Positions 1 to 13,900 of a stretch of DNA of 64,000 nucleotides are shown here, piece after piece. The notes under the pieces are model-generated. The model saw only the letters and a list, made by a program, of their open reading frames with translations, was not told where the DNA came from and made no database searches. The stretch covers positions 158,533,111 through 158,597,110 of the forward strand of contig OY294069.1 in assembly GCA_958510875.1 (NCBI GenBank). The letters are read 5' to 3'. The position numbers were made by a program, and so were the translations under genes. Position 1 is the stretch's first letter. The number at the start of each line of letters is the position of its first letter. This stretch comes from Endomychus coccineus (lineage: Eukaryota; Arthropoda; Insecta; Coleoptera; Endomychidae).

Positions 1-310
1 TTTTACAAAATTACTAAAACTACCCTTTTTGCACCCCCTTATTGGGGTTGAAAAAAGGGTTGATTGCACATGAAAACACATTTTTCATAGTGAATGCAAC
101 ACCGTATGAAACCAAATTTTTTTCGCAAAAAATACAAAACTGCCCTTTTTTTCACCCCTTAAGTAAGGTTGAAAAAAGGGTTGATTGCACATCCTAACAC
201 AGTTTTTCATGAAGAATGCAACAATGCAATAAAAAGTAGGTGTTTCCATTTAAAATTTTAAAACTACCCCTCTCATCACCCACTACGGGGGTGGGGATGG
301 TTTTTTAGTA
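1..310. repeat. Tandem repeat, about 121-bp period
   Basis: About two and a half copies of a unit running from AAAACTACCCTTTTT through GGTTGAAAAAAGGGTTGATT to GAATGCAACA. The GGTTGAAAAAAGGG segment recurs 121 bp apart (near 48 and 169). The third copy is more diverged. The array continues off the left edge. It resembles the repeat-filled arms of foldback elements, but no terminus is visible. Confidence 0.7.
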
Positions 311-439
311 GCATCATTAAATAGATCTTTAAAAATAAAAAGAGGTGTCTTTTTTGTCTTTGCGATCCGATGATTTATTCACGAGATATTCAACCGTTTC
401 CAGACTTTTGGGACACCCGATATACTTTGACCAAGTCCA

Positions 440-835
440 AAGGTGAATATAGTACTAACTTCACTTACCGAAAACCAAATAATTAATTATTTGTGTTGAG
501 GAAAAATAAACCACCTGCCTTCTGACTTACTGTACCGAAAACCAAATAATTTATTATTTGTGTTGAGGAAAAATAAGCCACCTGCCCTCTGACTTACTGT
601 ACCGAAAACCAAATGATTTATTATCTGCGTTGAGGAAAATAAATCACTGGCCTACTGACTTCCCGTGCCGAAAACCAAATAATTTATTATTTGTGTTGAG
701 GAAAATAAATCACTGGCCTACTGACTTCCCGTGCCGAAAACCAAATAATTTATTATTTGTGTTGAGGAAAATAAATTACTGGCCTACTGACTTCCCGTAC
801 CGAAAACCAAATAATTTATTATTTGTGTTGAGGAA
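440..835. repeat. Tandem repeat, 66-67 bp period, six copies
   Basis: Six head-to-tail copies of a unit starting CCGAAAACCAAATAATTTAT and containing TTGTGTTGAGGAAAATAAA (starts near 468, 535, 602, 668, 735, 801). The unit is 66 bp in the last copies, a multiple of three, so a run of it translates as a 73-aa frame. The frame follows from the repeat length and is not a gene. One copy of the same unit heads the related element at 40355. Confidence 0.85.
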
Positions 836-2850
836 TCGACCCGATTATTAAAGAACTCGAATATTATTATTGAACAGGTAAATTTCTATGATTCGAAATA
901 AATAAAGCCACCTGTGTCGACAGTGCTCAAGATACTGACTAACTCTTGACTTACTTCTGGTAGTTTTTTATTACGGGTCAACGTTCCAAACATACTATTA
1001 ACTAAACTCTTTTATGAGTTTATTATTTAATTATGAATTATTATTAATTCTTCCGGCTAGCTTTTATTTGTATTTTAAATCTTATGTTTGTTTTGATTTG
1101 AATAATCTAATGATTTGAATAATGAACTTTTACCTTTTCATTTTTATATCTATGGAATTAAACACAAGGTTCATTGAATGCTAACTTTTAATATTTAAAT
1201 TTCTAGGACTCTAATTTATCTCGGGTATTAACTTCTACAATGTTGTGTTCAAATAGATCTATGATCTAACCGCAAAATGATTATTTCGATTTATCTTTGT
1301 TTACAAAGTTATAATCTACAATCTTTCTTTCAGATTTACAGACAGATGATAATACAATGGAGAAATAATAAATAAACTTACGTTTAGTTTATATCCAAGA
1401 ATATGTTTAAAATGTAGGCAATGTTCACTTGGCTTGATTTTCTTATTAATTTGATTATTCACTTTACCCGTAGGTACACAATTTCTCTGCTATTACACAA
1501 ATCACAGGTAAACAATGTGGTTACTTCTTTAGAAATCAGGAACTGTTGATAATTGTTAACTTGTCTTATTCTTTTTCAAAAGATATAAAACCTTGAATGA
1601 TGTCTTGGAACGTTGTCGAAGACTAACTATTATACGATGCTACTTGTGAATTATTGTTATAATAACTTTTAAAAAACTTTGTTCGAAGACTGGGAACACT
1701 ACTTACTTGTATAAATTACTTATTTGCTTCGGTTACTTTCAACCTTACGAAGCTACTGGAACACTTGGGTTCACCGATGTTTATCCAATAATCTAAGGTT
1801 ATGGAAATCTTTTGAGTAGCTTGAGTATCTTGACTCTTCAGATGTTGATAGCTAACTGACTTGGCTTGGTCTTCAGAATCCTTTTATAGGCCTTCAAAAA
1901 GGACGCCAAGTATTTTCAAAAATAACCAATGAGGTGCTTAGTTTACCTATCAAGAATGCTTTGTTGATTGTTGCAAACTGACAGAACTTTTACATTGTTA
2001 CTAATCTGACGTCTATAAAATTGCATCGACCAATCAGAATTTAGTGTTCTTTAAATTTTTTATTATTGGATATTTTCATCTTATTTTGAATGATAATGAT
2101 TCCTTCTTTTTAAATTCATATTGCCTACATTTTTCCACACACTTTGGTATAAGATAACCTATGATTAGGTTATTATTAATATGATTATTCCAATAATTAT
2201 TATAAATTTGACAGTTGTCATTCTTAAAAACTAATACATAATATAATATATCAATAACATTTCTTTAACATTATATAACTCAAATTTACTAATCCTGACT
2301 TATATCTATAACATTTTTCAATAGTTTGTGCTATCTCATGATAGTTTTTGTAATCATTTTAATAATGATTTCTGTTTTCGTAACACTGTACGTTTATTCA
2401 CTTTCACTGAATATCTTGTTTTACACTTTTATTCTAATTACATTGTTGTTTATTATGTTTTACATTGTTCATTATATTATACTAACTGTTATTTAACTTT
2501 TAACATTGTATTTAATTCCATATAATATCTTTTTATTAATCTTTTCTGATTTTCAATGTTCGGTAAGTTCTAATTTTATCATTTTATTGTTTAGGAAATG
2601 GAATCATAACAATACATCACTTGTCGTTTGTTTTTTTACCGAAGACCATCTGTTCGAGGTAAACAACCATGTCACGCGAATAGATATTCTTATTTGAATT
2701 ATATTCGAACCCTTAGGAAACTTCCGATTGTTGAATTGTTCTAAGCTATCTTGACTAGGCCGAATACTTGAACTAATTTGTTAACTGGATTTATTGAAAT
2801 TATTGTTTATTTCTACTAGGTGTAAATATATATTTTCTTTTGTACAAATG
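836..2850. mobile_element. Dispersed AT-rich element of unknown class
   Basis: The left part (about 801-1000) and right part (about 2632-2835) are repeated at 40355-40765, where the middle 1.6 kb is missing. This shows a mobile unit of roughly 2.0-2.4 kb including the tandem repeats at its left. No protein-coding similarity is visible in the middle, which is only AT-rich sequence. Class is unknown; a non-autonomous LTR or DNA element are both possible. Confidence 0.5.
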
Positions 2851-2959
2851 TTTTCTAGAATCACTAATTTCATTTAATAAACTGTATATATAAATATCTG
2901 CGTTTTACTGGTGAGGAATCAATTCATTTATATGTCAGATTCCATTCAACAAGAAAACT

Positions 2960-3446
2960 TTTCCCGTGAAAGGCGGTCACAACAGTTACGAAACTGCGCA
3001 ACTTATCGCGTTTGAAAATCACCAACACTCCTTTGAAGTTGTCACATGGATTTTATCGACGATTCCTGGCGTTGTAACCTCAATAAATGAACAAGAACAT
3101 ATGGCGTCTTTTGCGGTCATACTACCACAACGAAAATCAGGTAAACCACGTGAATCATTCCAACCGATGGTGAAGAGTCCCCATAATGTTTAACAAGCTA
3201 TGCTTTGGTTTGAGTAATGTTTTTTCCATGCAAGGAATAATATTTGATCAAGGAGCGAAATTCACTTTTTCCATGTTTACAAAAATCTTCAATGCTGCTT
3301 GCTTTCGATGGGTGTCAAAACAGAACTGAATGACATATCAGTCTGAAAATTTTATTGCGTTCTAGTTAAAGATGATACATCACATGGGATTTTCGAATGT
3401 GGCTCCATCTGTTTTACTTTTCGGGAACTTTTCACCTTGCCCTCGT
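2960..3446 (-). mobile_element. mariner remnant
   Basis: Read on the minus strand this begins with a mariner-type terminus (CGAGGGCAAGGTGAAAAGTTCC at the 3446 end) and continues into the N-terminal coding part. It aligns with the mariner at 47105-47988 but lacks an internal piece, and its frame is broken. No catalytic region is left. Confidence 0.75.
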
Positions 3447-3619
3447 ATGCATAATTATGATATACTCGATCATATCAGCACTCACCGGCCCGGCCAGTCT
3501 TTTGGCACCAGAAGTTAGACATACTTTGGAAAAGTTGACAACGGCCCATTTTCATCTAATGCGAAAGAAGAATGACGCAGGTCTATATACTTTTGAATAT
3601 AAGAACTGTATTGTTTTTG

Positions 3620-3971
3620 GGTGCGATAACCTTGTGTCGAATGGTATTTCTGACGTCCATTTTTCTATAGATATTTACATGGTCGGTGCTCTTCAGAAAT
3701 CTCGTCTGCTAATCCACCATGATAGACTCCAGATAGGCGGACTAGACGAGCTGGAACTAGTCACCCCTTCATTGCCAAGCTTCTTTCTACCAGACTTCAT
3801 TATTATATCGAACGGCGAAATTGTGAAACTCTTTGCCTAGTGGGTTCTTTCCTTAGGCCTATAACCTTCAAACCTTCAAGAAAAATTCGATTCGAATTCC
3901 ACCACTGGCTCACACGATGTTCCTCAAACATTATAGGTTTCGATCTCATGTAGTGAAAGTATAAAAAAAAA
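3620..3971 (+). mobile_element. 3' end of a non-LTR retroelement (family A, copy 1)
   Basis: Decayed C-terminal reverse transcriptase tail and 3' UTR ending in an A-rich tail after AAAGTATAAAAAAAAA. Homologous stretches with the same CATGGTCGGTG and GACTAGACGAGCT blocks are at 52215-52490, and a related one is at 50104-50370. Frames are broken, so this is a dead 5'-truncated copy. Confidence 0.65.
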
Positions 3972-4019
3972 GTTCACGGAATCTTAGAAATAATTCCGTA
4001 TTATTTCAGAGAGCTTAAT

Positions 4020-4590
4020 TTGAATAACATATTGTTAGGACGAGCTGCAATATAGCCACTGTTGGTAACGTCACAATCGGGCGCCCAGGCTTTGGGTATA
4101 TAGATGGTATTGGCTCCGCACGTGCTATGGTAGCTCGTCCTCTTTTTCACATCATCATCTACACAACGAGTCATCCATTGGATGCATGTTGAGCATTTGT
4201 ATTCTTAGTTGATAGTGTCCCATAACGATTTTTGTTAGTAGTCGCAAGTTTTTCCGAGACAGACTCAAGTCGCTTCGATAGCTGTTTGAATTGCATTGAT
4301 GGTTTTGCTTGATGTGGTGATTATTGATCCTACCTGGGGATTTCCCTTAGGAGGATCCTTTGCAAGCCAGCTCGTCTGCCATATGATTGCTTTCTGCTAT
4401 GTTCTTTGTCCAATGCAATTTAATGTTATTACTATTTGCTGCTTGTTTATGGTGTTATGGCTTTCTGATGCCAATTGGAGATGATCGTGCTGAAGTTGCA
4501 GCTCTGCTCTGCACGTGAGGATTTCGATGTCTTTACCGCTGATTTTGCGGTTCAGAACTTCTCTAACCCATGGTTGATAACACATATTCC
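4020..4590 (-). mobile_element. Non-LTR retroelement fragment, RNase H-like
   Basis: On the minus strand a frame from about 4585 to 4300 reads through KISGKDIEILT and then NHMADELACKGS, which resemble the body and the ADELA motif of RNase H domains in R1/jockey-type non-LTR elements. In-frame stops show decay. The assignment rests on two short motifs. Confidence 0.45.
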
Positions 4591-4911
4591 GATTGAAGTA
4601 CTGTTTCCTCTTTTTCTAGGGGCATTGTTAGAGATCATTGTTCTGCTCTTCGAGTAAAAACCCACGCCAGAACCACTTGATCTTCCGAATGGTGTTGTCT
4701 TTTGAAATTGAGAAATTAAATATTTCAGAATCATGTAAATATTGTAGTTAAACGCCACTTATTCTCATTGAATATATGTAGATATCAGTTATTGGATCTT
4801 CAACTACTAGCATTCTGAAGACCAAATTATTCCAGATTGTTTGGAACGAGGTCTGAACGGTATCTTGGATTAGTTAGATGGAAATTGATGCTTATTTGAT
4901 TTTGGACTTAC

Positions 4912-4992
4912 AGAAAAATCAAGTCCGTCACCATAGAGATAAGGTCCTCTGAAAGTTTGAATGCAGCATCTGGTATCACGTACGTCCCACAT
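4912..4992 (-). CDS. WD40 gene exon (last one found)
   Basis: The 27 codons begin MWDVRDTRCC after acceptor TTTTTGTAG and end at donor GTAAGT. It completes the blade started by the preceding exon (GGWDGYAK joined to MWDVR, a standard WD-repeat end) and enters the next blade. Confidence 0.85.
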
Positions 4993-7900
4993 CTACAAAA
5001 ATCAGACTAGAAAAATAAATGATAATCCAAATGTGATAGCAAATGCCTTAGGTTCAAAAAAAAAAATTCAAACATATTCATCTTGAAAACAAATTAGGAG
5101 CAATCGTAACACTACGATTATAGTACCTTCGCGTAACCATCCCAGCCTCCTGATACAAAAACTTGTGGTAGATCTGGATGGAACTTCACACAATGTAGTC
5201 GCAACCGATGGAGGCCCTTCTGTTCTTTATCCAAAGTTATCCTGGTTTCTTTTGAAATTTCTTCTAGTAACTGCAAAATACATTATAAATATAGATAATT
5301 TCCTTTTGAAATACACACAAACAAACAAATGAGATAGTTCACAATTGCTTCAGCACAAACTTTTATCATCAGAAAAATCGAGTTATGAACTTAATACAGA
5401 AATCAGGATAAAATACTACATAAATAAGTACAGATGGTATTTTTTGCTACTTCGGGGGTGCCACAGGGGCCAATTCTTGGCCCTTCATTCTTCATTTTGT
5501 CCATTAATGACCTCTTGGCGGTCTTGGCCCATCTTTTGTATGTCGATGACCTCAAAATATATTTCAGGGTATCCGATCTCGGTGACTGTCTCAGACTTCA
5601 ATCCAATCCGTCAGTTGTGAATGCATGGTGTTTGAAGAATATGTTGCCTCTTAATGTTGGTAAGTGACATTCTCGCTGAAGTCCAATGACATTCTATACG
5701 AATATACCCTGGATGACCTGGATCATCAAATATTTGAATATATCTTATATGATGCTACTTTCAATAATGTAAAACTGCAGATATCACCAGAGCAGCATAG
5801 ATTCATATCTGGCAGATCAACTCTTACTAACTTAGGTTTCTACAGTCAATACTGAGCTGATGTTATTGATGATTTTACTAAGGCATTTTATAAAATGGAG
5901 CACAGTATTTTATTGAATAAAATGTCTAGCTTTGGATTTACAAATCATTTAATTGACTTTTGGAATTAATAACTAAGTAAATAAATTGAATAGAAGTGAT
6001 CTAAGTACTGGCCTTTGAATCGTGCCCATTTCATGCCACCTCAGGTGTTCCTCAAAGGCCAGTACTTGAACCACTCCTATTCAATTTATTTATCAATCAT
6101 TTCTTCTTTATTTGTAGGTTATTTTCTTCTTTACGCAAACGTTTTAAAGCTTTACTCGACAGTAAAGCATTCTTTATGTTATATCTCACTGCAGCATAAC
6201 TTGGATGCACTCAGTACTTGGTTTGTAATCAATCATCAAGAGCTTAGTATTAGTAAGTACACTGTAATGACTTTCGCCAAGAAAATTACGCCTATTATTT
6301 ACAATTACAAATGTGTTGACACAGTCTTTGCTCGTTCCTATAGTTTCAGGGACTTGGAAGTTTTGTTTGACGTGAAATTGTTATTTACGTCTCACATTGA
6401 ATCGATTGTTTCTTGCGCCTACAGAATGCTGGACTTTATCATCCGGAATTTCCGCCTATTTAATAATAGTGATTCAATAATAATATCATACAATTCATTT
6501 GTTCTTTCTAAGCTCGAATATGCTCCACTTGTGTGGTTGTTATAAAACTTATATAAACAAAATAGAGCGCATGAATCGGCGTTTCTCAAAATATTTAACT
6601 TCAAAGCTGATGGTAATTATGCTACTAGTGGGTTTCTCCACCATGCACTATTACAGTCCAGGCTGTGAACCGGGATCTTAGCTATAATTTAAAAAAAAAA
6701 CATGTAAGTTCGAATCAAAAATTTTTTTTTGCATTAGCTTCAGGAGATTCTCAGGATCATTCATACACCTTAAAACCTCTTGGGAACCCCAACCACACCC
6801 ATTGGGGGCGAAAATGGCCCGAAATCTCCAAGTCTTGAATTATATTTTCTACAAGAAAAGTATTTTGGCATTTCGAGTGCACCTAGTAAGTTTTTTGGGT
6901 CGCTGAACACGAATCCATAGCCAGATTTAGTTGCAATCCATCGTAGGGGTGGTAAAATCGACAAAATTGGCCAATTTTGCACCCCTAATATGTTATTTTG
7001 CAATTTACGTGTTTTAGACATTTCGAATGCACCCAGTTGGTTTTTTGGGTCGCTGAATACGATTCCGAAGCCAGATTTACTCGAGTAGGGGTGGAAAATT
7101 TGACACGATTCTAAATTTTTATTATTTTTGCATTTTAAAATTACTTCGGAGTAAATCTGGCTCCTGAATCGTATTCAGCACCCCAAAAAACCTCTTGGTG
7201 CATCCGAAATGCCAAAAACACGTAAATTGCAAAATAACATATGGGGTGCAAAATTGGTCAATTTCGTCGATTTTACCACCTCTACGATGAATCACAAGTA
7301 AATGTGGCTACGGTTTCGTTATCAGCGACCCAAAAAACCTCCTTAGTGTATTTGAAATGCCTGAAACACGTAAATTGCAAAATAACATATTAAAGGTGCG
7401 AAATTGGCCAATTTTGTCGATTTGATCACCCCTACGATGGATTGCAAGTAAATCTGGCTGCGGATTCGTGTTCAGCGACCCAAAAAACCTACCAGGTGCA
7501 CTCGAAATGCCAAAATACCTTTTTTTGTAGAAAATATAATTCAAGACTTGGATATTTCGGGTCATTTTCGCCCCCAATGGGTGGGGTTGGGGTTCCCAAG
7601 AGGTTTTAAGGTGTATGAATGATCCTGAAAATCTCCTAGAGCCAATGCAAAAAAAATATTTTTTTTCCGGTTCATAGCCTGGACTATTAGATAGATTCTC
7701 TTGCCTAAAGTTATATAACCGTAGGGAAATTCATAGTATTTTATTCCTGTATAAGGTCATTCATAACCTGGTTGACTTTTATCAAGAATGAATTTACACA
7801 TTTCAGCAAAACAAACACGTTATCATTTTCCCCAATATTCCAAATGTGTAGATTCTACGAGATGATCGGTTTGACTGTTGACATATTTTGTTGTAACCCA

Positions 7901-10900
7901 ATGACATTTGTAAAGCTGTGTATATCAGTTAATTTTAATTCCTAGTCTGTAAATATATTATATGTACTCCTAAGCTCTCCAATGGGTTATAGTCCAGGCT
8001 GTGAACTGGGATTTTAGCTATAATAAAAAAAAACATGTATGTTCGAATCAAAAAAATTTTTTTGCATTAGCTTCAAGAGGTTCTCAGGATCATTCATTCT
8101 CGTTAAAACCTCTTGGGAACCCCAACCCCACCCATTGGGGGCGAAAATAGTCCGAAATCTCCCTCAAATTTGCAACATGCCAAGTCTTGAATTGTATTTT
8201 CTACAAAAAAAGGTATTTTGGCATTTCGAGTACACCTAGTTGGTTTTTTGGGTCGCTGAACACGAATCCGGTGACAGATTTACTTGCAATCCATTGTAGG
8301 GGTGGTAAAATCGAAAAAATTGGCCAATTTTGCACCCCAATATGTTATTTTGCAATTTACGTGTTTTAGGCATTTAGATTGCACCAAGGGGGTTTTTTGG
8401 GTCGCTGAATACGATTCCGAAGCCAGATTTACTTAAAATTTATCGTTGGGGTGGTGAAATAAACAAAATTGGTCACCAACACCAAAATATTGGTATCTTG
8501 AAATAGAATAAAACGGTTTTCAAAATACATTTTTTTCCTTTTTACGTTTCTTTAGGCACAGGTATACAAAATCTCTACGCCAGGTATAGTATATAGTATA
8601 CCTATAGGTATTTATATACAGGCATATATCTTTATACCGGCAGGTGCACTATTTTGTAAGTAACGTACCCAGATATAATGTAAAAAAGGTAGATATAAGA
8701 AGGTGTGTTGAACTCATCATAATAATTGTTAAATTCCTTCTTTTTTTAATGCGTTGGGCCCCTTCGTATACATATTTAATATACAGAAAACCAAAGACTA
8801 TCTCCTTCTAAACTTATCTCATTTTACAGCCCTGAGATCGTTACACAGGTTATATCCACATACATGTGCATGTGTTCAAACGTCGCATCTGTTTATGACG
8901 TGGTCCACTGCTCGAAATGAGAGATTTTTTTTTCACCTTCTTATGTCGGACATAACAATCTGTTCAGTTTCTTTATAGACGACAAATAACAACATTCTCT
9001 CTTGTAGCTACATTTGTTTCACAGCGTTGATATTATTTTAGTTGAATATTTGTATTTTATATAGTTCAATTTATATTTCATTTTGTATTTTATGGTTCAA
9101 GAACGCAGAAGCGTGTGTCAGTGTATGAAAGTTGTTGCATTTAAGTGTTATCAATCAAGTGTTTTTTGAACATGAAAGTGTAGTTATTAAATATTCGTGT
9201 TCTTTTTCAAACAATTACTAATATTTCTATCCTCTTAATATTGAAAAAGGAGAAAACTCCGAAATAATTTTAAAGTGCAAAAATAATAAAAATTTAGAAG
9301 CGTGTCAAATTAGCCATTTTTGTAAATTTCCCACTCCTACGATGATATTCGAGTAAATCTGGCTTTGGAATCGTATTCAGCGACTCAAAAAACCACCTTG
9401 GTGCACTTGAAATGATGAAAACACGTAAATTGCAAAACAACATATTGAGGGTGCAAAATTGGCCAATTTTGTCAATTTTACCACCTCAACGATGGATTGC
9501 AATAAATCTGACTTCGGATTCGTGTTCAACGACCCAAAAAACCTCCTTGGTGCACTCGAATTGACTAAAACACGTAAATTGCAGAATAACATATAAGGGG
9601 TGCAAAATTGGTCAATTTTGTCGATTTCACCACCCAAACGATGTATTTTAAGTATATCTGGTTCGTATTTAGCAACCCAAAAAACCTCCTTGGTGCATTC
9701 GAAATGCCTAAAACACGTAAATTGCAAAACAACATGTTAAGGGTGCAAAATTGGCCAATTTTGTCGATTTCACCACCCCAACGATGAATTTTAAGTATAT
9801 CTGGTTTCGGAATCGTATTCAGCGACCCAAAAAACCTCCTTGGTGCATTCGAAATGCCTAAAACACGTAAATTGCAGAACAACATATTAAAGGTGCAAAA
9901 TTGGCCAATTTTGTCGATTTCACCACCCCAACGATGAATTTTAAGTATATCTGGTTTCGGAATCTTATTCAGCGACCCAAAAAACGTCCTTGGTGCATTC
10001 GAAATGCCTAAAACACGTAAATTGCAAAACAACATATTAAGGGTGCAAAATTAGCCAATTTTGTCAATTTTACCACCTCAACGATGGATTGCAAGTAAAT
10101 CTGGTTTCGGATTCGTGTTCAGCGACCCAAAAAACCTACTTGGTGCATTCGAAATGCCTAAAACACGTAAATTGCAAAACAACATATTAAGGGTGCAAAA
10201 TTGGCCAATTTTGTCGATTTCACCACCCCAACGATGAATTTTAAATATAGCTGGTTTCGGAATCGTATTCAGCGACCCAAAAAACCTCCTTGGTGCATTC
10301 GAAATGCCTAAAACACGTAAATTGCAAAACAACATATTAAGGGTGCAAAATTGGCCAATTTTGTCAATTTTACCACCTCAACGATGGATTGCAAGTAAAT
10401 CTGGCTACGGATTCGTGTTCATCGACCCAAAAAACTTCTTAGGTGCACTCGAAATGCCAAAATACCTTTTCTTGTAGAAAATACAATTCAAGACTTGGCA
10501 TGTTGCAAATGTCGCCCCCAATGGTTGGGGTTCCCAAGAGGTTTTAAGGTGTATGAATGATCCTGAGAACCTCCTGAAGCTAATGCAACAACAATTTTTT
10601 GATTCGAACTTACATGTTTTTTTTTATTTATTTTCCGGTTCACAGCCTGGACTATTACTCCCATTGAGTTAGTGTAATTGAATAAATAAATAAAGAAACT
10701 GTTCAGGATATTGCCTATCAAAAAGTCTTTGGTAAAGGAAATCCATAAACTTCGTTTTCGATGGAGAAGGATGAAAACTAGCCGGACATTATTGATGGAA
10801 TCTCAACTCATTTAGCTAATTGGAACAGAATTTTTCAAAAAAACTGCGCACTATTGAAAAGAATCTGGAGTGATAATACCATAGAGGGTATGAGAAACCT

Positions 10901-13900
10901 GTTAATAAATAGCATCATCATTACAGGGCAGGGGTGAAACCCTTGAGACACGTAGGCACACGCTGAATAAAGAGTTTGGCCTCCTGTTTTCTAGTCTTCT
11001 TGGTTCAAATGGAGAACAAAAAGATCATCATAGACTTTTGACTTTCCAATCTACCTTTCATTGTATTCTATGACGCTGTATATTATTGACACTTCGGTTT
11101 AGAATTTTCACATGTTCTAACGTTATAACGGGTATCTATTTTGTTCCGCTCAATTTTTGTACAAAATTCCTAGGAATTAATATATCTGGGGTACTACATG
11201 GATGAAGACGTCAAAAGAATGCGTAGACGTTGCAAAAGGCTAAATATCTACTGGGAGGAAGTAGTTACTCACGATATTGAGGGTACGTGGGCCAACATTT
11301 CCAAGATTTCACGACCTACCGATGACACATTGTCACTGGAATATGTAGCTGATTCGAAGGAAAAACCCAAAGTTGACTTTTGCACGGGTAGTAATTACGA
11401 AGGAGAATGGGATGCTGTCGGCATGTCCGGACATGGCAAATACGTATTCCCCCATGGTGTAATATATGAGGGTCAATTCAGGGATGGAATGTTCCACGGG
11501 ATGGGAACTATGATATATCCTGCGGGACAATCAATCGAAGGCATTTGGAAGAATGGAAACATGATCAGTTATCGCTTCAAATTTATGGACGGACTGCTGT
11601 ACAGCGATCCTTGGGATTATTGTAAGATGCCGGATAGGAAATTTTTCGTATCTATACAGGGAGGTTTAAATCCTGCGGGTGAGGAATTCTTAACGCAACT
11701 GCAACCTACACGAGACATTCCAGATAATTGTTATGACTTAAATGACAGCTTCTACGATGCCAAACTCGAATGTGTGCTCAATGAAAAATTAGGAGATACC
11801 ACAGCGGACCGAATACAATGTGAGTGGAAAGATATTAGTAAAATTGCATTGACAAGTATAATCACCGGGCAAAATATCTTAAATACAACCAGAATTCCCG
11901 ATCAACAAGAGAAAGATTGGATAACTGCTCATTGCCGTAAAGCTTGGGACGAGAATGTTGGCCATCGACCAGATTTATACGAGTGTTGGACCAGTGGAAG
12001 AATGGCAGAGATAGTGAACATCGAAGAGTTATATTGCCTTGATTCTTATAATGGTTCAAGTGAAGATAATTTGGGAAAATCCATTTCAGAGGGTATTTGC
12101 TATAATAAAAATGATAATTTTTGAGACTAATAAAATATTATGTTCTCAACTACCAATACTGAAGTTATGAAATCATTTTCTACGTAAACAATAACATCTT
12201 ACTAATAATTTGGCAGATGCTGAACTGTTTGGGTGCCATTGTTTCTACTGGTTTTGGTGTACATTTTCACTATTGAATAGTAAAATGTAAATAAGACGCA
12301 AATTTGCACTTTAATAATTAACCATTGTTTCACCACACAGTGACATCTTCAGAATGAGATAAATTGGTAATGATTCTTGACCCAGGTATGATTATACAGG
12401 ATGGTCCAATTTCGGAAGCGGAAACTTCACAGGCAGACAGATAACAACAAACTAATATCAGTTTGTACTATAAACCATATTCGAAAAATGCTTCGTTACA
12501 AAGATACAGACTGTCAAAATTTTTATAAAAAAATCCAGATTTAATAATATTTTTAAAACTACTTCAGATATTTAAATGAAATTTGGCACGTTTGAATAAA
12601 TAATTTGAATACATCTTTTTACGTAAAAAATATTATTCGGCTACCTTTCATAAAAAATATGGTACGCCACTGAATTTTTTAGAAGCAAAAATTTTTTCTA
12701 GATAACTTGTTCAATTTACAACAAAAAATTACTCATTACTTTTTTCAGTTTGACCCATCGTTTGCCAGTAAAAAATTTAAATTCTTTAAGAAAGTGGAAT
12801 TCAGACAAATTTCAATCTGTCGTAGTAGTCCATTAAAAAATAAACTACTACTGTAAGTGTTCTTTCATTTTATTATGACAGTTGATTGAATTGTGTCAGG
12901 TAATTTAATTTCGAGTTATTGTTAACATTGCTATTAGTGTTGCGCAAATATTAATCTGAAAAATGCTTTTTTCTAACAACGAATACGCAGATATTCTTTT
13001 CTGCTGCGGATTTTGTGATGGAAATGCAGAAGCGGCATTTCGTGAATAGCGTAGACGCTAACCAAATAGAAGAGTTCCAGATGCTCCCGTTTTCATCAGA
13101 ACACATCAGAATTTTCGTAACTTTGGCCTGCGTGTTAATAACGAACGGAACATAAACCGTCGATATAATATTCACAATAATCGTGTACTTCGTACTTTTG
13201 ATAACAATCCGAGGCTGCGTTCTCGGAAAGCAGCTCAGAACCTTCACATACCGAAGTCTACAATATTACGAACACTACACGATGACCACAGACATGCATA
13301 TCACGTACAGTGTGTTCAGGATTTGCATCCTGGTGATGCTGAAAAGAGAGTAAGATTTTGCCAGTGGCTTTTAAACTGAATGGAAGAAAATTCTGACTTT
13401 TTCCATAAGATTCTTCGGACGGATGAATCCTCTTACCAGACGTGGGGTAACAAATTACCATAATAGCCATATTTGGGCACATCAGAATCCTCGAGAAATT
13501 CGGCCAAGATCATTTCAAAATGTATTTTCCGTAAATGTTTGATTGGGCGCTTTTGATATTAATGTTTGTGGTCCACATTTCTTACCTCCAAGATTGAACT
13601 CGCAACTTTTTATGCAGTTTCTTAACAATAATCTGCAGGACTACCTAGAGGATTTACCCATTAATTTAAGGCATGAAAGTTGGATACAAATGCACGGAGT
13701 TCCCCCGCATTTTGGAATAGTTGTAAGAGAATGGCTCAATACCAATTATCCTCGACGATGGATTAGCCGGCTAGGGAGGAATGACGTAGTTTTGTGATTT
13801 TACTTTCAATTTTCTTTCATTTTGTTATTGTTGTTGTAAGCCACTAATTGAATTTCTTATTTTCGTTTTTGTTTAATTGTTTTCCAGAAATCAGGTATTT

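Larger units (their letters stand above)
5690..10696 (+). mobile_element. Decayed non-LTR retroelement split by two foldback insertions
   Basis: Reverse transcriptase pieces in order: ISPEQHRFISGRSTLTNL (about 5780), then a frame at 6015-6545 with LLYANVLKLYS and a C-terminal NHLLNK-like region. The element resumes after the first foldback at 7690 with LLDRF, NRREIHSILFLYK (a typical C-terminal segment), then a 3' UTR to 7989. It resumes again at 10655 and ends with an AATAAATAAATAAA tail at about 10681-10695. Frameshifts and stops are numerous. The gaps 6654-7686 and 7990-10654 are later insertions. Confidence 0.65.

Noticed and set aside
630..851. 73-aa open frame of three near-identical blocks
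   Set aside because: It is the translation of a 66-bp tandem repeat, open only because the period is a multiple of three.
4740..4860. Minus-strand open stretch as the next WD40 exon
   Set aside because: Reads IWNNLVFRMLVVEDPITDIY, which is not WD40-like, and has no fitting acceptor in phase.
9377..10335. Three long minus-strand frames with repeated FFGSLN and CNLRVLGISN blocks
   Set aside because: Translations of the 150-bp units of foldback element 2; no start context and no protein family.
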